A stretch of 64,000 bases of DNA from Deltaproteobacteria bacterium (GTDB lineage: Bacteria; Desulfobacterota; Binatia; HRBIN30; CADEER01). The translations under genes and the position numbers were made by a program. Shown here one piece after another: positions 52,086-60,351 of this stretch (position 1 is the first letter of the stretch; the number at the start of each line of letters is the position of its first letter). The notes beneath the pieces were generated by a model. It was not told where the DNA came from, made no database searches, and saw only the letters and a list, made by a program, of their open reading frames with translations. The stretch lies in assembly GCA_029262455.1 (NCBI GenBank), contig JAJCZJ010000088.1, positions 62,001-126,000 of the forward strand, read 5' to 3'.

Positions 52086-54065
52086 ATGGTTACCAAGTCA
52101 CTCAACAACGCAGTTCTCGTTCTGGCAATTATCCTCGCGGCTGCAGCCGCACCCGCCCAGGAATGTGAGACAGAATTCTCCGGCACCTACGAACTCATCC
52201 AGGAAGCCGTCTTCGAGAACCGCGGATGTACCAACGACTTGTGCCACGGCTCAGCGGTGTCCGGCGGTCTCGATCTGCGCGCTGGGGCTTCTTACGATAG
52301 CCTAATCGATCAGGCCGCCGGCTCGGTCATCGGAGCATTCCGCGTCGTGCCCGGGCAAAAGGACGAAAGCCTGCTCTACGTCAATCTAGCTGCCAAGACC
52401 CTGCCCGAGGAGTGGTCGGCGCCACTGCGTGCGATGCCCCTTGGAGCCGATCCGGCGATTTCGCTCGACGAACTCGAAGCGATCCGCGAATGGATCGAGT
52501 ACGGCGCCCCGCGCGAGGGCGTAGTCCCCGGAACCGACGAGCTCCTCGACGCTTGTCTGCCTCCAGCGGAACCGATCAAGATCCCGCCGCTACCGGCTCC
52601 TGCCGTCGGCGAAGGCGTGCAGCTTCGCATGCCGCCGTGGGTCCTGCCTCCGCAGAGCGAGGACGAAGTCTGCTTCACCTCCTACTTCGACTTCACCGAC
52701 CAGGTCGATCCGAAGTATCTCAACGGTGACGGCACGATGATCCGCATCAACGCCAGCCAGATTCGCCAGGATCCGCTGAGCCATCACCTAATCTCCTCCG
52801 TCTACGCGGGCGCCGCGGCTCCCAACGATCCGGCGTGGGGTACTTTCACCTGCAAGGGCGGCCCCATCGAGGGCCAGGCCTGCGATCCGACCGACACCTC
52901 CGCCTGCGGCGACGGCGGAGGCTGTGCAACCGACCCCGAATCGTGGATCGCCTGTATTGGTTATGGCCCTCGTGACGCAAACTTCGGCTTCTCGGGCTTC
53001 GGTATCACCGGTGTTCAAGAGACCGCCGCACAGTTCGACTTCGCGCCGGGAGTATTCTTTGAATACCCGGTCAAAGGCACCATCGTGTGGAACTCGCACG
53101 CATTCAATTTGACCCAGACCGCAGGTTCGCTCGAGGCCCGCATCAACCTGATTTTCGCAGAACCGGAAGAGCAACTCTACGAAGTCCAACGCATCTTCGA
53201 CGTTAGCCAAATTTTCAAAATGAACGTTCCTGCCTTCAGCACCGACGAGGTCTGCCACTTCTACCGCTTCCCGCGCAACGCCAATCTTTTCGAGCTGAAC
53301 TCGCACATGCACCAGCGCGGCAAACGCTTCCGCATGTGGAACGGTGAATTCGCCTGCGAAGGCGGCCCCAAAAACGGACAAGCCTGCGCGCCGCAAGACG
53401 CGGACGCGGACCATTGTGCCGGTGCACCTTGTCGATCTCTTCGTGCCCTCCTTCCCGGTGACTGCAACCACGACGAAAGCGTTACCGTAAACGAGATCGT
53501 CCTCGGAGTTCGCATTGCGCTAGGGGTGTCCGACGTCGAACAGTGCCCCGACCACGACGTAGACTCCGACGCTTCTGTGGTCATCGCCGAACTCGTTCAA
53601 TCGGTCCGCGCCGCCCTGACCGGAGAATCAGTCCTGTCCGACCGCAATCCCGCGTCGGAATTGATGTACACGAGCCTACTCTACAACGACCCGCTCACCC
53701 TGCGCTTCGACCCGCCGCGGGTCTACCCGGCAGCTGAGGCATCTCAGCGCACGCTGACCTACTGCGCACTCTATGACAATGGTTTCTCGAATCCGGACGA
53801 GGTCAAGACCAAGTCTGGCTCGCCTGAACCACCGGGCGGAGTCGGCCTTACGATTGGTGGTCCGTGCGACGAAGCAAGCCACTGCACGGAAGGATTGGTC
53901 GGTCAGCCGTGTTCGGGAAGTTCCGAAGCCGCGCGCCACGTTTCCTGCGACACCAGCCCCGGGGCCGGAGACGGCCTATGCGATGCCTGCACATTGCTCG
54001 GCGGGGTCACCACAGAAGACGAAATGTTCGTCCTGTTCGGTGCCTACTTCGTACCCGACAATTGA
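52086..54065 (+). CDS. copper-monooxygenase-like exported protein with inserted EF-hand module
   Basis: A 659-residue exported protein. ATG at 52086 follows GGAG and gives a signal peptide (MVTKSLNNAVLVLAIILAAA). After an N-terminal haem-like CTNDLCHGSAVSGGLDLR region, the rest resembles copper type II (PHM-like) monooxygenases: DPLSHHLISSV (H233-H234), NSHAFNLTQ (H338) and FELNSHMHQRGKRF (H407-M-H409). Between that and the closing PLTLRFDPPRVYPA segment there is an inserted dockerin-like pair (DCNHDESVTVNEIV, DVDSDASVVIAELV). The insert splits the second copper domain in sequence. Whether copper is bound and what is oxidised are unknown. Confidence 0.82.
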   Translation: MVTKSLNNAVLVLAIILAAAAAPAQECETEFSGTYELIQEAVFENRGCTNDLCHGSAVSGGLDLRAGASYDSLIDQAAGSVIGAFRVVPGQKDESLLYVNLAAKTLPEEWSAPLRAMPLGADPAISLDELEAIREWIEYGAPREGVVPGTDELLDACLPPAEPIKIPPLPAPAVGEGVQLRMPPWVLPPQSEDEVCFTSYFDFTDQVDPKYLNGDGTMIRINASQIRQDPLSHHLISSVYAGAAAPNDPAWGTFTCKGGPIEGQACDPTDTSACGDGGGCATDPESWIACIGYGPRDANFGFSGFGITGVQETAAQFDFAPGVFFEYPVKGTIVWNSHAFNLTQTAGSLEARINLIFAEPEEQLYEVQRIFDVSQIFKMNVPAFSTDEVCHFYRFPRNANLFELNSHMHQRGKRFRMWNGEFACEGGPKNGQACAPQDADADHCAGAPCRSLRALLPGDCNHDESVTVNEIVLGVRIALGVSDVEQCPDHDVDSDASVVIAELVQSVRAALTGESVLSDRNPASELMYTSLLYNDPLTLRFDPPRVYPAAEASQRTLTYCALYDNGFSNPDEVKTKSGSPEPPGGVGLTIGGPCDEASHCTEGLVGQPCSGSSEAARHVSCDTSPGAGDGLCDACTLLGGVTTEDEMFVLFGAYFVPDN

Positions 54066-54167
54066 CGCTGTAATTCGAAACCGTTTCGACATACATTCGG
54101 AGAAACAGCGCCAGCTGGGCCCGAAAAGGTCGGCCCGACCCGTCGGCCCGAAACCAGGAGATAGACA

Positions 54168-54467
54168 ATGAAGAGATGGACTACCGTAGCTGTGCTCGCG
54201 GTCGCGACCACCTTCGCACTTTCGACTCTGAACCCTACGCGAGCCGAGGCGATCGATACCGGCGAGATCTTGATTTGGAGTGCCGCGGGTGCCGGCGCCA
54301 TTGCCGCAATCGTTCTCATCGCAACCCTACTGACACGCGACGACAGCACCCTTTTCCTCACCGAGCCGCCAACCGACATCGACGCTCAGACCGAAAGTAA
54401 AGCCGGTATTCACTTCGGCCCAGAGTGCCGAAACCCCGACGGAACGGTCGCCCTGCTCTGCTGGTAG
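54168..54467 (+). CDS. small exported membrane protein, unknown
   Basis: A 99-residue protein. ATG at 54168 follows CAGGAG. A signal peptide (MKRWTTVAVLAVATTFALST) is followed by a second hydrophobic stretch (IWSAAGAGAIAAIVLIATLL) and a short polar C-terminus ending CRNPDGTVALLCW. I do not recognise the family. It lies 7 bp before the DUF1329 gene, so the two are co-transcribed. Confidence 0.75.
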   Translation: MKRWTTVAVLAVATTFALSTLNPTRAEAIDTGEILIWSAAGAGAIAAIVLIATLLTRDDSTLFLTEPPTDIDAQTESKAGIHFGPECRNPDGTVALLCW

Positions 54468-54474
54468 AAGCTCA

Positions 54475-55776
54475 GTGCGGTGTTGCGCACTCGCGGTTGC
54501 AGCGCTCTGCCTGACAACCACAACGGGTGCGGCTATCGCCTTGGAGCCCGGCGAGGTACTCGACCAGAGCAACTGGCAAGAGGCGCAAGGCCTGCTCCCC
54601 GCGGAGTTCCTACAAGCCTACCGCAACGGTGATTTTCATCACGAGTTGCGCGACCCGCAGCTCGAAAAAATCGGGGAAGACCCGATCTTCGAGCGCGCCC
54701 TCGGCGAGAATCGAGGCCGCTACGACGTCGCTGACGACGGCACGATCGTCGAGATCGCAACGGGAAAGCCGCCTGCTTATATCTACGCGTGGCCGTTCCC
54801 CGACATCAGTGCAGACGACCCCAAGGCAGCCATCAAGATTGTATGGAACTACTTCTACACCACGTTCTACGGCGGCAATTCGCACTACCGAGCCGACTTG
54901 CTGTGGATTTCGCGCCGCGGTCTCGACCGCAGCATCGAAGTCGACAGCTTCGTCAAGCACTACCAAGGACAACACCCGCGCTTTCGCGAGGGCAATCAGA
55001 ACAACGATTTGCTGACGCAGACGCTTTCCGAAGTACTCAGTCCTACCGATGTCGCCGGTATCGTTTCTCTAAGTTGGCGCTACCGCTCGCCCAACAAGCG
55101 CGATTCGATCTGGAGTTACGTTCCCGCGATGAGGCGCGTACGACAAGTATCGCCAGCCAACCGCTCGGACGGCTTTCTCGGATCTGACCTGTCGCAGGAC
55201 GACGGCAACTATTTCGACGGCAAGGTCCAAGACTTCCACTGGCGGCTCGTAGGGGAGCAAGACTTACTTGTCTTGTTCGACAAAGTGTCCTTCGATCAGG
55301 CGGCGCGCCTGCAACGCCTCCCCGAGGGCGGCTGGCGCATGCAGATTCCTGGAGGAGCTCGCGTTGGTTTCCAAGTTCCAGCGTGGCAGGGAGCGCCGTG
55401 GTGCCCGATTCAGGAGATCCTCGTTCGCCGCCCACACTGGATCCTCGAAGCCACGCCCAAAGATCCATATTATCTGTACGGCAAGGTGATCCTGCGCTTC
55501 GACAAGGAGATCTTTCTCGGCAGCTATTCCTCGAAGTACGACTGGAAGGGCAAGTTGCTGACTTCCTACTCCGCGATCCGTACCAACATCGTCAGGCCAG
55601 AACCCGGTGAGCTCTGGGGCTGGGCTGGCGGCGCTGTCGCTCTGGCCATGAACTGGCAACTCGATCGCGCAACAACAGCCGGAATCGTCGCCGGAAAGAA
55701 TGTTCCCGCCGACTCGCGGATCCCGCTATCGCCAAGTCGATTCTCGATGCAGGCCTTGGTTCGCCGAGGACGATAG
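54475..55776 (+). CDS. DUF1329 family exported protein
   Basis: A 433-residue DUF1329 protein. GTG at 54475 starts a signal peptide (MRCCALAVAALCLTTTTG). Hallmarks are PEFLQAYRNGD-like LLPAEFLQAYRNGD, IYAWPFPDIS, WSYVPAMRRVRQVSPANRSD and GSDLSQDDGNYFDGK. Members have a LolA/LolB-like fold and often accompany RND transporters or lipid-handling operons; the biochemical role is unsettled. It directly follows the 99-residue membrane protein. No RND gene is present here. Confidence 0.88.
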   Translation: MRCCALAVAALCLTTTTGAAIALEPGEVLDQSNWQEAQGLLPAEFLQAYRNGDFHHELRDPQLEKIGEDPIFERALGENRGRYDVADDGTIVEIATGKPPAYIYAWPFPDISADDPKAAIKIVWNYFYTTFYGGNSHYRADLLWISRRGLDRSIEVDSFVKHYQGQHPRFREGNQNNDLLTQTLSEVLSPTDVAGIVSLSWRYRSPNKRDSIWSYVPAMRRVRQVSPANRSDGFLGSDLSQDDGNYFDGKVQDFHWRLVGEQDLLVLFDKVSFDQAARLQRLPEGGWRMQIPGGARVGFQVPAWQGAPWCPIQEILVRRPHWILEATPKDPYYLYGKVILRFDKEIFLGSYSSKYDWKGKLLTSYSAIRTNIVRPEPGELWGWAGGAVALAMNWQLDRATTAGIVAGKNVPADSRIPLSPSRFSMQALVRRGR

Positions 55777-55841
55777 CGCGCCGCCCCGGTGTCTTGCGCC
55801 TTTCGGCCCACGATGTTGCACGGCTCAGCAGGAGCTTCGCC

Positions 55842-55883
55842 CTCCTTGGGGACGGTTCAGCACTCCTTGGGGACGGGTTCAGC
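55842..55883. repeat. tandem CTCCTTGGGGACGG repeat
   Basis: CTCCTTGGGGACGGTTCAGC (55842-55861) is repeated one base later at 55863-55883 with one extra G. It lies between the convergent DUF1329 and YdiJ-like genes. GGGGACGG-type repeats are common at the ends of REP-like/IS200-related elements, but no transposase is seen. Confidence 0.55.
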
Positions 55884-55894
55884 TCACAACAATT

Positions 55895-58885
55895 TTAGGT
55901 GGACAGCTGCCGCAGCAGCGGCTGCAGAGGGTGATCGATCTTTACCCTGGCGCATCGCTCGACTTGCGAGCGGCACGAGTATCCGCCGGCGACCAGAGTC
56001 GAGGCGCCTGCTTGCTCCACGCGCTCTTCCCAACTCCGGGAGAAGATCGTGCGCGAATCGTCCACGTGTGCCGCTTCGTGCCCGAACGATCCGGCCATTC
56101 CGCAACATCCGACCGGCGGGATCTCCAACTTCAACCCAAAGCGGGCGTACACATCTCGCCACAACTCGTTGGCAGCCGCCGCGGTCGTCGACTCGGTGCA
56201 ATGACTCAACAGAGTGTAGGACTGCGCCGAACCCAGCGAAGAGGAAGGTGCGGCATTGGCGGCCAGCCACTCTTGCGGCAAGCGAACTTCGAGCCCAGAC
56301 GCCGCGGCGCCGAGAACCTGCCCATATTCTTGGCGAAATAGCAGTGCGATCGCGGGCTCAACGCAAACAATCTCAACACCACTCCCCTTGTAGATCGAAA
56401 GGTCTCGCGCGTTGGCCGCAAACACTGCGCGTGCCTCATCGAGAAATCCTTTGACGTAGAGTGATTTGCCGCTACCGCGGTATCGCAAGACGGACATCGG
56501 TTTACCCAACGCGGCAAACAGTCGATAGGCGTCGACCGGGACTTGCGGTTCGATGAAGTTGGTAAACGCGTCGAGCAACAGAATCACTCGCCCGCTGCCA
56601 TCAAGGTCGTCGGGCAGCGCCCCCCACTCGAGGATCTCCGCCCCAAGACTACGCAGCCCTGCCTCGGCCGTAACACCGGCCAACACCGGCGCCTCACTCA
56701 CTCCGAGCAGAGCCTCACCAAGGACCCTGGACGGCCGCGATCTCGCAAGACGGTTCAAGGCGGCGGCCCAAGGGCTGAGGCGCGGCAACAGCGTCTCCAA
56801 GCGGGCGACGAGATGGTCGACCACCGGGCGCGGGTAGCGCTGGTGGTAGTGGTGCAAAAACTCAGCTTTGAAGCCGGGGATGTCGACGTGAACCGGGCAC
56901 TGTGCGACGCAGGCCTTGCACGACAGGCACCCCGCGAAGGCGTCGTACACCTCGTGCGAGAAATCGTCCGACGACCGACGACGCGCCGACCACTTCGCGA
57001 GCAACGACTTGCCTCGGCCGGCGGCGACGTCACCATCCCATCCAGCCAAGGTCGCCTGGCGCAACCACTCGCGCAGAATTGTGGCTCGGCCCTTCGGGGA
57101 TTGCACACGGTCGCCGGAGACCCGCATCGACGGACACATCGGCTGGTGCGCATGCCATGAAAAGCACGCACCATTGCCGTTGCACGCCAGGGCACTGTTG
57201 AAGCGCAGTTGCGACGACGACGCGATCTGCCCGTCACGAACCGCACGCAACGGGGCTTCGATCGTCGCCAGTTCATCCCCCGGAACCGGCGTCGCCACTT
57301 TGCCGGGGTTCATCTGATCGTACGGGTCGAACGCGGCCTTGATGCGGCAAAGTTCCGGAAAAAGCACTGGACCAAACACCTCGGGATTGTATTCGCTGCG
57401 GAATCCCTTGCCGTGCTCTCCCCAGAACACCCCGCCGTACGATCGCACCAACGCGAACACCCGATCTGAAATCTCGCGCAGTAAGGCTGCGTCTGCCGGC
57501 TGCCGCAGGTCCAGCGCCGGCCGTACGTGCAAGCAACCGACGTCGACGTGACCGTACATTCCGTAATCGAGCCCACAGGCATCGAGAATCGAGCGGAGAT
57601 CCCCAACGAACGAAGCGAGCCGCGCCGGCGGCACTGCGCAATCCTCGACGAACGGTACAGGCCGACGATCGCCGGGCATGTTCGCGAGCAAGCCCGCACC
57701 GCGTTTCCGCAACGCCCAAAACCCAGCCGCCTCGCTCTCATCACGAGTGACGACGACGCGCAGCGCACCACCGTTGCGAAGTGAAGCCGACAGTGCGGCG
57801 AGACGGGGAGCGAGCTGCTCTTGGGTCTGGTCCGAGAGTTCGATCAAGTTGAGCGCACCAACTTCAACGGCCGCCTCGAAGTGACCGCGAACCAAGCTCC
57901 AGACCTCGTCGCCGCGGGCCAGGCCAAGAACCACGTCGTCAATCGTCTCGATCGCCGAAGGTTCGTACGCGAGCATCGCAGAAGCACTCGCCAGCGCCTC
58001 GTCAAACGACCCGTACATCGCTACGACGAGCCCGCGACAACCTGGCAACGAGGTGAGACGTAGTGTAGCTCCCGCGACGAACCCCAACGTGCCCTCCGCG
58101 CCGGTCACAATCGAGGCCAGATCGACGACCCCCAAAGGTGCTCGCGCATGGACGAGATCGTAGCCGGTGAGATAGCGATCGATCTTGGGAAACCGGCGCT
58201 CGATCTCCTCGCCATGCTGCTCAAGGATCTCGCTCACGACGCTTAACGCACGTGCAACACGCGGTGGCAGATCGGGAGACGGATGAGCTGGGTCGAGATT
58301 GCGCGTCGTCCACTCGGTGCCGTCCGCGAGAACCATATCGATCGATTCGACGTGGTTCCGAGTACGTCCGTACAAGCGGGACCCTTTACCCGCCGAATCG
58401 TTGCTGATCATTCCGCCGATCGTCGCGCGGTCCGAGGTCGCGACATGGGGGGCAAAAAAAACACCGTGCGGCTCGAGGAAGTGGTTCAGCTGGTCGAGTA
58501 CGACGCCTGCTTCGACCCGCACAACGCCAGCTTCGAGGTCGAGCGACAGGATACGGTTCAAATACCGGGACAAGTCCACACAGATGCCGGTCCCCAGCGA
58601 ACCCCCATTGGTCCCGGTTCCACCACCGCGCGGCATGAATCGCACTTCGCGGAAGCGCGGCAGAGCCGCAAGCCGCGCGACCGCTACAATATCGTCACGC
58701 GAGCGTGGAAAGATAATCGCCTGCGGTACGATCTGGAACGCGCTATTATCGGTCGCCGCGACTAGACGCTGCCCAAAGTCTGTATGAACTTCGCCGCCGA
58801 AGTCAGCGCGGTGGAGTTCCTCGATGAACGCCCGACACAAAGGGTCGAGCGTCTCTTGGTGAGACAGCCTTGGGATCACGGACAA
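55895..58885 (-). CDS. ydiJ: YdiJ-like FAD/Fe-S dehydrogenase
   Basis: A 996-residue enzyme like E. coli YdiJ (1018 residues), a D-2-hydroxyglutarate dehydrogenase-type protein. The N-terminal FAD-binding PCMH domain has FMPRGGGTGTNGGSLGTG and TIGGMISNDSAGKGS; a FAD-oxidase C domain follows (YGMYGHVDVGCLHVRP, GVFWGEHGKGFRSEY). Then come ferredoxin-like clusters (CNGNGACFSWHAHQPMC, CLSCKACVAQCP) and a CCG-type Fe-S domain (VGCCGMAGSFGHE). Electrons from a 2-hydroxy acid would pass through FAD and Fe-S centres to the quinone pool. Substrate assignment by resemblance only. Confidence 0.9.
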   Translation of the reverse strand: MSVIPRLSHQETLDPLCRAFIEELHRADFGGEVHTDFGQRLVAATDNSAFQIVPQAIIFPRSRDDIVAVARLAALPRFREVRFMPRGGGTGTNGGSLGTGICVDLSRYLNRILSLDLEAGVVRVEAGVVLDQLNHFLEPHGVFFAPHVATSDRATIGGMISNDSAGKGSRLYGRTRNHVESIDMVLADGTEWTTRNLDPAHPSPDLPPRVARALSVVSEILEQHGEEIERRFPKIDRYLTGYDLVHARAPLGVVDLASIVTGAEGTLGFVAGATLRLTSLPGCRGLVVAMYGSFDEALASASAMLAYEPSAIETIDDVVLGLARGDEVWSLVRGHFEAAVEVGALNLIELSDQTQEQLAPRLAALSASLRNGGALRVVVTRDESEAAGFWALRKRGAGLLANMPGDRRPVPFVEDCAVPPARLASFVGDLRSILDACGLDYGMYGHVDVGCLHVRPALDLRQPADAALLREISDRVFALVRSYGGVFWGEHGKGFRSEYNPEVFGPVLFPELCRIKAAFDPYDQMNPGKVATPVPGDELATIEAPLRAVRDGQIASSSQLRFNSALACNGNGACFSWHAHQPMCPSMRVSGDRVQSPKGRATILREWLRQATLAGWDGDVAAGRGKSLLAKWSARRRSSDDFSHEVYDAFAGCLSCKACVAQCPVHVDIPGFKAEFLHHYHQRYPRPVVDHLVARLETLLPRLSPWAAALNRLARSRPSRVLGEALLGVSEAPVLAGVTAEAGLRSLGAEILEWGALPDDLDGSGRVILLLDAFTNFIEPQVPVDAYRLFAALGKPMSVLRYRGSGKSLYVKGFLDEARAVFAANARDLSIYKGSGVEIVCVEPAIALLFRQEYGQVLGAAASGLEVRLPQEWLAANAAPSSSLGSAQSYTLLSHCTESTTAAAANELWRDVYARFGLKLEIPPVGCCGMAGSFGHEAAHVDDSRTIFSRSWEERVEQAGASTLVAGGYSCRSQVERCARVKIDHPLQPLLRQLST

Positions 58886-58948
58886 AAGGCTATCACGAAC
58901 TCCGACGCGGGCCTTGCGATTGGAGCGCAGGGCTGACAGCTATCGAGC

Positions 58949-59404
58949 ATGACGCAACTCGAACTGCGCGTCCTCAAATGGATCGCCGAGAACAAGCTCT
59001 GGGCCAAGTGGGGCAGGGTGCACACCGCTGTTTACAAGTTCACCGGCGGCCGACTCGGCCACGGCTCCGGCAAGATTACAAACTTGTTGCTCACGACAAC
59101 CGGGCGAAAGTCCGGGCTCCCAAGAACCGTGCCTCTGTCCTATATCGCCGACCAGGATCGCTATATTCTCGTGGCGTCGAACGGTGGAGCAGACCGAGAT
59201 CCAATCTGGTGGCTCAACTTGCGCGCCACCCCCGACGCTTCGATTCAGATCGAGAACAAGGTACTGCAGGTCACCGCCCGCGAGGCCGACGAGAGCGAGC
59301 GAGAGAATCTGTGGCCACAGCTACACGAAGCGAACTTCTTCTATAGCCGCCATCGCGCCAACACAGACCGCCATATCCCAATCGTCGTACTGACACCCGT
59401 CTAG
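58949..59404 (+). CDS. Ddn-like deazaflavin (F420)-dependent nitroreductase family protein
   Basis: A 151-residue protein of the Ddn/FDOR-A family. The core is TNLLLTTTGRKSGLPRTVPL, then YILVASNGGADRDPIWWLNL and the C-terminal HRANTDRHIPIVVLTP, all family hallmarks. Characterised members are F420H2-dependent quinone reductases. The N-terminal helix is amphipathic, as in membrane-associated members. The last 4 bp overlap the convergent membrane-protein gene. With the LLM protein at 39335 it points to coenzyme F420 use. Confidence 0.92.
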   Translation: MTQLELRVLKWIAENKLWAKWGRVHTAVYKFTGGRLGHGSGKITNLLLTTTGRKSGLPRTVPLSYIADQDRYILVASNGGADRDPIWWLNLRATPDASIQIENKVLQVTAREADESERENLWPQLHEANFFYSRHRANTDRHIPIVVLTPV

Positions 59405-60105
59405 CCGAGGATCGCTCGCGCTTGGCTTTGCACCGAACGGGTATAACCCTCGATCTCCGCAAGAGCCGTTTCCGCCGACTCCACGGACCCTTCCTGCAGG
59501 GCTTCCCGACAACGGTGGATGGCAGCCAGTTGGTCCTCCAGTTGTTCCTCCAACTCCCCACTCGGAGTCGAGATACCACCCTCGAACTTGCGAGAACTCG
59601 AGGATCCCGCTTCGACCAACCAAGCGAAGACAAACGCCGACGTGAACAACAGCGGCACTCGCAGCAGCACACTCGATTTAAGGAAATCCTCGCTGCCGGT
59701 CGCCCAGACAGAGAATAGGTAGATCGCCATCATCACCAGAGTCACAACCGCAATCGTTCCAACCTTGAGACCTGCGATCGATAGGACGAGAACCCCGATA
59801 CATAGAAGGACGATTTGCACAGTCAACTGATCGGCCACGTAGAGGCAGGCCGTCACCAACACGATGTCGATCAACGCCAACGCGAAGGTGAAACCGGTGC
59901 TGGTCAGTGACGAAGGCCCCAAGCGCCCCAAGACCAGGTTGACGACGAACAGACCGACAATCAAAAGCGCTCCGGAGACTGTCCACTCGGCCTGCTCGTT
60001 GAACAGCAGTAGATACGCACATGACAGAGCAAACGCCCACTGGATGTGCAGAAGGGTGGAATAGCGATCTTCGGCGCTGACGCTCTCTGAATCTACATCA
60101 CTCAT
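59401..60105 (-). CDS. multi-pass membrane protein with C-terminal coiled coil
   Basis: A 234-residue protein of unknown function. There are about six hydrophobic helices, among them IQWAFALSCAYLLLF, ALLIVGLFVVNLVLG, IVLVTACLYVADQLTV, IVLLCIGVLVLSIAGL, GTIAVVTLVMMAIYLFSV and LLFTSAFVFAWLV. A soluble charged tail (ELEEQLEDQLAAIHRCREAL) follows and is likely helical/coiled. The layout resembles the membrane input part of sensor kinases without a kinase, so it could be a truncated or stand-alone sensory module. It is convergent with the Ddn-like gene. Confidence 0.75.
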   Translation of the reverse strand: MSDVDSESVSAEDRYSTLLHIQWAFALSCAYLLLFNEQAEWTVSGALLIVGLFVVNLVLGRLGPSSLTSTGFTFALALIDIVLVTACLYVADQLTVQIVLLCIGVLVLSIAGLKVGTIAVVTLVMMAIYLFSVWATGSEDFLKSSVLLRVPLLFTSAFVFAWLVEAGSSSSRKFEGGISTPSGELEEQLEDQLAAIHRCREALQEGSVESAETALAEIEGYTRSVQSQARAILG

Positions 60106-60351
60106 TCGAGTTGACCTCCATCAGGGTTCTTCAACCAGCAAAAGTGGAGCCAGGCGTAGCAACCTCCAAGCCTTAGCCCCCGGTCCTCTGACTGGCCATG
60201 CAGAATGCGCCCTGTCATGGCATTTCATGCCATATTTTGACTGCAAGAAACCACAAAGGACTCAATCGACTATCCCAGCGTCGCGACGAGTTGTACACAA
60301 ACAAGTGTTTGTGCGAAAAACGTAACTTCAACCCGAGGAGGTTTTAGGAAC
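60106..60351. promoter_or_regulatory. P450 upstream region with two palindromes
   Basis: Contains ATGGCAT-TTC-ATGCCAT (60217-60233) and CACAAACA-AG-TGTTTGTG (60296-60313), the second 38 bp before the P450 ATG. The latter has the form of a TetR-type operator and probably controls the P450. GAGGAGG at 60335-60341 is the ribosome-binding site. Confidence 0.6.
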
